From: Leptolyngbyaceae cyanobacterium CSSed165cm_216
GTDB lineage: Bacteria > Cyanobacteriota > Cyanobacteriia > Phormidesmidales > Phormidesmidaceae
Length of the DNA: 7,737 nt
Direction of reading: 5' to 3'
Assembly: GCA_007135385.1 (NCBI GenBank)
Contig: SLIY01000121.1
Coordinates: forward strand, 1 to 7,737
Every line of letters starts with the position of its first letter. Positions within the stretch are counted from its first letter, which is position 1. This document shows positions 4,845 through 7,737 of the stretch, in pieces. The notes under the pieces were generated by a model. It saw nothing but the letters and a program-made list of their open reading frames with translations. It ran no database searches and had not been told where the DNA came from. The position numbers and the translations under genes are program-made.

Positions 4845-7737
4845 ATGGACTTTGAGCAGGCGATCGCCACCGTCAACGCCACGTTAAAAGCCCACTGCGA
4901 TCGCTCCCTGACTGACCTGGAGCTCGATCTATTGCGCGGTGCTTGGGACAACCTCACCTATGAGCAAATCGCCGATGTATCGGGCTACTCGCTCAACTAC
5001 CTCCAGCGCGACTTTGGCCCTCGATTTTGGAAACTGCTAAGCGAGGCCTATGGCCGCAAGGTGAGTAAGGTGAATGCCAGGGCGGTGCTGATGTGTGCGG
5101 GCGTGGGGAGTGATGGAGTAGGAGATAAGGGGGGCACCCAGCGGCTGGACTCCACAATTCACCATTCAACATCGGCAATCCAACCTCCCCCAACCCGCCC
5201 CTCTACCTCACCCCACAACCCTTTTGCCGACTGGGGCGAAGCACCGGATGTCTCGGTGTTCTACGGTCGAGCCGCAGACCTCGATACCCTAGGGCAGTGG
5301 GTGGTCACTGACCAGTGCCGCCTGATCGCGCTGCTGGGAATGGGCGGCATTGGCAAGAGCTCGTTGGCGGCCAAACTGGCGGATCGGGTGCAGGCAACCT
5401 TTGATTGCGTGATCTGGCGATCGCTGCGCAATGCGCCACCCCTGCAGACCCTGCTGAGTGAGTTGGTGCCCTTTTTGTCGCAGCAAGCAGACACCCAGGC
5501 CGAGCCAGCGCGGCTGCTGCACTGGCTGCGGGAACGGCGCTGTCTGATCATTCTCGACAACGTTGAAGCGGTGATGCAGGCGGGCGATCATGTCGGAGTC
5601 TATCAACCGGGCTACGACGCCTACGGTGACCTATTGCGACTGTTGGGCGAAGCGATACACCAAAGCTGTGTCGTGCTGACCAGCCGCGAAAAGCCCGCCG
5701 AAGTGAGCCTGCTAGAGGAACCGGGGGGCAGGGTGCGATCGCACTCCCTGACCGGCGACGTGCAAACCGCCCTAGCCCTGCTAGAGGCGCGCCACCTGGT
5801 CGGCACCCCAACAGAAAAGACCTGTCTGTGCGAGTTTTACGCCTGTAGCCCCCTGGCGCTTAAAATTGTAGCCGGGTCCATTCAAAGCCTATTTGACGGT
5901 CAGATCGCCGCCTTTTTGGCCGAAGAAACCCTGGTTTTCAACGGCATTCGGCGGCTGCTCGACCAGCAGTTTGGGCGGCTCTCGCCCCTAGAGAAAAGCT
6001 TGATGGTCTGGCTAGCGATCAACCGAGATTGGACTACTCTCGATACCCTGCAGAGCGACCTGGGTGCCACGGCAACTCGCTTGCAACTGCTAGAAGCCCT
6101 TGAATCCTTGAGCTGGCGCAGCTTAATTGAAACCAAGGCAGGCCACCTCACCCAGCAGCCCGTGGTGATGGAATATGTCACCGATTACCTAATCGGCACC
6201 TGTAGCCAAGATCTGCTCCAGCTATCCCTGGAGGCCATCAACCGTTTTGCCCTGATCAAAACTACGGTTCCCGACTACATGCGCAACAGCCAGGAGCGCA
6301 TCATTCTCGGCCCAGTTTTGGCCCAGTTGCAGTCTGCCCTAGGGTCTGCCGCAGCCCTGCCCCAGCACCTAAACCAATTGCTAGAGCGGGCCAAACAGCC
6401 GCACAACCAGCCCTGGGACTACGCCCCGGGCAATCTGATCAATTTCTACCGCCACCTACAGATCAACATCAGCGGTTTTGACTTTTCGGGTTTCACCATT
6501 CGCCAGGCCGATCTGCAGGGCTATCCGCTCCAGAACGTCAACTTTCAGGCCGCACACTTTTGCCAAACCCGATTTACCCAGGCCCTGGGGGGTGTTTTAA
6601 CCAGCCAATTTAGCCCCCAGGGCGACTACTTGGCAACGGGCGATATGGGTGGTGGCATTTACCTCTGGCGCACCGACAACTTTGAGATTGTGATCTCGAT
6701 GGTGGGTCACCAAACCTGGGTGTGGGAACTGGCCTGGAGCCCCGATGGCACTCGCTTGGCCAGCGCCAGCATGGACAACACCCTCAAAGTTTGGGATTCC
6801 ACCACCGGGGACTGTTTGCAGGTGATGGCAGCCCATCAAAACTGGGTCTACCAGGTGAGGTTTAGCCCCGATGGCACCTTCCTTGCCAGCGCTAGTTTTG
6901 ACCAAACCGTTAAGCTGTGGGACCTGAAGACGGGCCAGTGTGTGGCGACGTTGGCAGTGCCCGACAGTGGTTCAGTATTTGCAGCGGTTTGGCATCCGGC
7001 TGGCCATACTCTAGCCGTAGGCTATGGCGATGGGGTGATTCGGCTCTGGGATGTGGTCTCCCAGAGCATCTCCCACACCCTAGAAGGTCACAGCAACTGG
7101 GTCGTCGCCCTCGACTGGCATCCCGACGGCCAGCGCCTGGCCAGCGGCAGCATAGACCATACGGTTAAACTGTGGCACTGCCCAACAGGCCAGTGCCTGA
7201 CCACCCTCACCGGCCATCGCGATTCGGTGTGGTCGGTGGCCTGGAGCCCGCCCAGTCCCCTGGCCCCAGAGGGTGACAGCATTCTGGCCACGGCTTCCCA
7301 CGACCAGACCGCCAAACTGTGGGATAGCCACGGCACCTGTCTGAGAACCCTACCGGAGCCCAACGGCTGGCTGTGGTCGGTAGCCTGGCACCCCGACGGC
7401 CGCCGCTTGGCCACCGGCTCCCACGGGCAAACCATGCGGCTGTGGGATGCCGCAACGGGGCAATGTCTCCGCACGTTCCAGGGCTATGGCGAGTCGATTT
7501 GGGGGGTAGACTGGCGGCCCGATGGCCGCACCCTGGCGAGCAGTAGCACCGATCAAACCGTTAAGCTCTGGGATCGGGAAACGGGGCAGTGCCGTCAGAC
7601 CCTGCGCGGTCATGTGGGGTGGGTGATGGCCGTGCGGTGGAGCCCCGATGGCACTCTCCTGGCCAGCAGCGGTATGGATCGGGTGATTCGTCTGTGGGAG
7701 GGCGATACGGGCCGCCCCTGGGGGGTGTGGCCGGGCC
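4845..7737 (+). CDS. STAND NTPase: HTH - NB-ARC - pentapeptide - WD40 protein, 3' partial
   Basis: From ATG 4845 the frame is open to the right edge: 964 residues visible, no stop. An in-frame TGA at 4800-4802 excludes earlier ATGs; no clear Shine-Dalgarno is seen. Residues 1-82 resemble the N-terminal HTH of vWA-MoxR-associated proteins (LTYEQIADVSGYSLNYLQRD, FWKLLSEAYGRKVSK). Residues 83-125 are a low-complexity linker. DWGEAPDVSVFYGR (129-142) leads into an NB-ARC ATPase: Walker A GMGGIGKSS (165-173, K171), Walker B LIILD (D238), TSR sensor (R281), and CSPLAL (334-339) at the GLPL position. A helical region follows to about 540, then seven pentapeptide repeats (545-579) and at least nine WD40 repeats (from about 582). 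Such STAND proteins use the WD40 part to sense a ligand and ATP-driven oligomerisation to signal; cyanobacteria use them in regulation and probably in biological conflict (family knowledge). No enzymatic effector is visible, so the HTH may be the output or adaptor domain. Full-length relatives often carry about 14 WD40 units, so much may lie outside. Confidence 0.93.
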   Translation, partial: MDFEQAIATVNATLKAHCDRSLTDLELDLLRGAWDNLTYEQIADVSGYSLNYLQRDFGPRFWKLLSEAYGRKVSKVNARAVLMCAGVGSDGVGDKGGTQRLDSTIHHSTSAIQPPPTRPSTSPHNPFADWGEAPDVSVFYGRAADLDTLGQWVVTDQCRLIALLGMGGIGKSSLAAKLADRVQATFDCVIWRSLRNAPPLQTLLSELVPFLSQQADTQAEPARLLHWLRERRCLIILDNVEAVMQAGDHVGVYQPGYDAYGDLLRLLGEAIHQSCVVLTSREKPAEVSLLEEPGGRVRSHSLTGDVQTALALLEARHLVGTPTEKTCLCEFYACSPLALKIVAGSIQSLFDGQIAAFLAEETLVFNGIRRLLDQQFGRLSPLEKSLMVWLAINRDWTTLDTLQSDLGATATRLQLLEALESLSWRSLIETKAGHLTQQPVVMEYVTDYLIGTCSQDLLQLSLEAINRFALIKTTVPDYMRNSQERIILGPVLAQLQSALGSAAALPQHLNQLLERAKQPHNQPWDYAPGNLINFYRHLQINISGFDFSGFTIRQADLQGYPLQNVNFQAAHFCQTRFTQALGGVLTSQFSPQGDYLATGDMGGGIYLWRTDNFEIVISMVGHQTWVWELAWSPDGTRLASASMDNTLKVWDSTTGDCLQVMAAHQNWVYQVRFSPDGTFLASASFDQTVKLWDLKTGQCVATLAVPDSGSVFAAVWHPAGHTLAVGYGDGVIRLWDVVSQSISHTLEGHSNWVVALDWHPDGQRLASGSIDHTVKLWHCPTGQCLTTLTGHRDSVWSVAWSPPSPLAPEGDSILATASHDQTAKLWDSHGTCLRTLPEPNGWLWSVAWHPDGRRLATGSHGQTMRLWDAATGQCLRTFQGYGESIWGVDWRPDGRTLASSSTDQTVKLWDRETGQCRQTLRGHVGWVMAVRWSPDGTLLASSGMDRVIRLWEGDTGRPWGVWPG
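5091..5219 (+). repeat. Simple-sequence linker within the STAND gene
   Basis: Codons 83-125 are built from a purine-rich, G-rich tract (about 5100-5134), a pair of imperfect octamers CAATTCAC/CATTCAAC (5155-5170), and a C-rich pyrimidine tract (about 5182-5220). The protein is correspondingly low in complexity (glycine-rich, then Ser/Thr/Pro-rich). It joins the HTH to the conserved DWGEAPDV segment and looks like intergenic-type simple sequence captured in frame. Confidence 0.6.
6477..6581 (+). repeat. Seven pentapeptide repeats preceding the WD40 domain
   Basis: Residues 545-579 divide exactly into FDFSG, FTIRQ, ADLQG, YPLQN, VNFQA, AHFCQ and TRFTQ. Every central residue is F, I or L, the hallmark of the pentapeptide right-handed beta-helix. 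The block is short (under two coils), and probably packs as a cap or adaptor between the NB-ARC helical region and the first propeller blade. Confidence 0.75.
6582..7737 (+). repeat. WD40 repeat array, at least nine units, truncated by window end
   Basis: Units of about 42 residues follow the pattern W-x-V-x-W-S-P-D-G-x2-L-A-S-x-S-x-D-x-T-V-K-L-W-D-x3-G-x-C-x3-L-x-G-H. Nine can be counted, the ninth ending at the window edge. The sixth has a 6-7 residue insertion after WSP (PSPLAPEGD); the seventh lacks the usual D before Q-T (SHGQTM). Seven units close one propeller, so the array already enters a second one. Confidence 0.92.

Larger units (their letters stand above)
2646..5742. repeat. Seven HIP1 octamers (GCGATCGC)
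   Basis: Copies start at 2646, 2864, 3285, 4860, 4897, 5417 and 5735. HIP1 is the highly iterated palindrome typical of many cyanobacterial genomes. None was found by eye in 1-2645, which includes the coiled-coil genes and vapBC, nor in the WD40-coding part after 5742. Confidence 0.85.

Noticed and set aside
7080..7613. Several minus-strand frames opposite the WD40 coding region
   Set aside because: They mirror the repeat structure of the WD40 DNA in GC-rich sequence; the plus strand encodes obvious WD40 blades.
6582..7737. Regularly spaced short DNA repeats that might suggest a CRISPR array
   Set aside because: Spacing is about 126 bp, the repeats are imperfect and lie in a continuous reading frame; they are WD40 blades.

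Overview
The window looks cyanobacterial, probably from a filamentous Leptolyngbya/Nodosilinea/Phormidium-like lineage. Evidence: seven copies of the HIP1 octamer GCGATCGC (all between 2646 and 5742); a DUF2281-like VapB ending in the DHYLYG-type tail common in cyanobacterial antitoxins; and a very large HTH - NB-ARC - pentapeptide - WD40 protein of the kind abundant in filamentous cyanobacteria. This is motif-based; no database search was possible.

Layout, left to right. (1) 1-1099, plus strand: two overlapping small genes for coiled-coil proteins of unknown function. The first is cut by the left edge; the second carries a duplicated 46-residue unit. (2) 1092-1885, minus strand: a vapB-vapC toxin-antitoxin pair with an ATGA start/stop overlap. 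VapC has an abnormal C-terminal tail that reads, out of frame, through a 32-bp exact copy of the 3' end of the neighbouring ABC permease gene. (3) 2034-4572, minus strand: a probable operon of alpha/beta hydrolase, ABC exporter ATPase and ABC-2 permease, the last two joined by an ATGA overlap. The hydrolase ribosome binding site lies inside a perfect 9-bp inverted repeat enclosing a second 13-bp palindrome. (4) 4573-4844: divergent intergenic region. (5) 4845-7737 and beyond, plus strand: a STAND-type NTPase with an N-terminal HTH of the vWA-MoxR-associated type, a simple-sequence linker, an NB-ARC ATPase, seven exact pentapeptide repeats and at least nine WD40 repeats. The gene runs off the right edge.

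How the pieces relate. The hydrolase/ABC genes form a plausible export or small-molecule-processing operon with unknown substrate. The STAND protein has the sensor-switch layout of NTP-dependent conflict or signalling proteins, and its effector, if any, is not obvious in the visible part. The vapBC pair lies between two direct copies of a 32-bp sequence 899 bp apart. It sits in a stretch without HIP1 sites that looks more AT-rich, so the left third may be an accessory segment joined to a more typical chromosomal segment.
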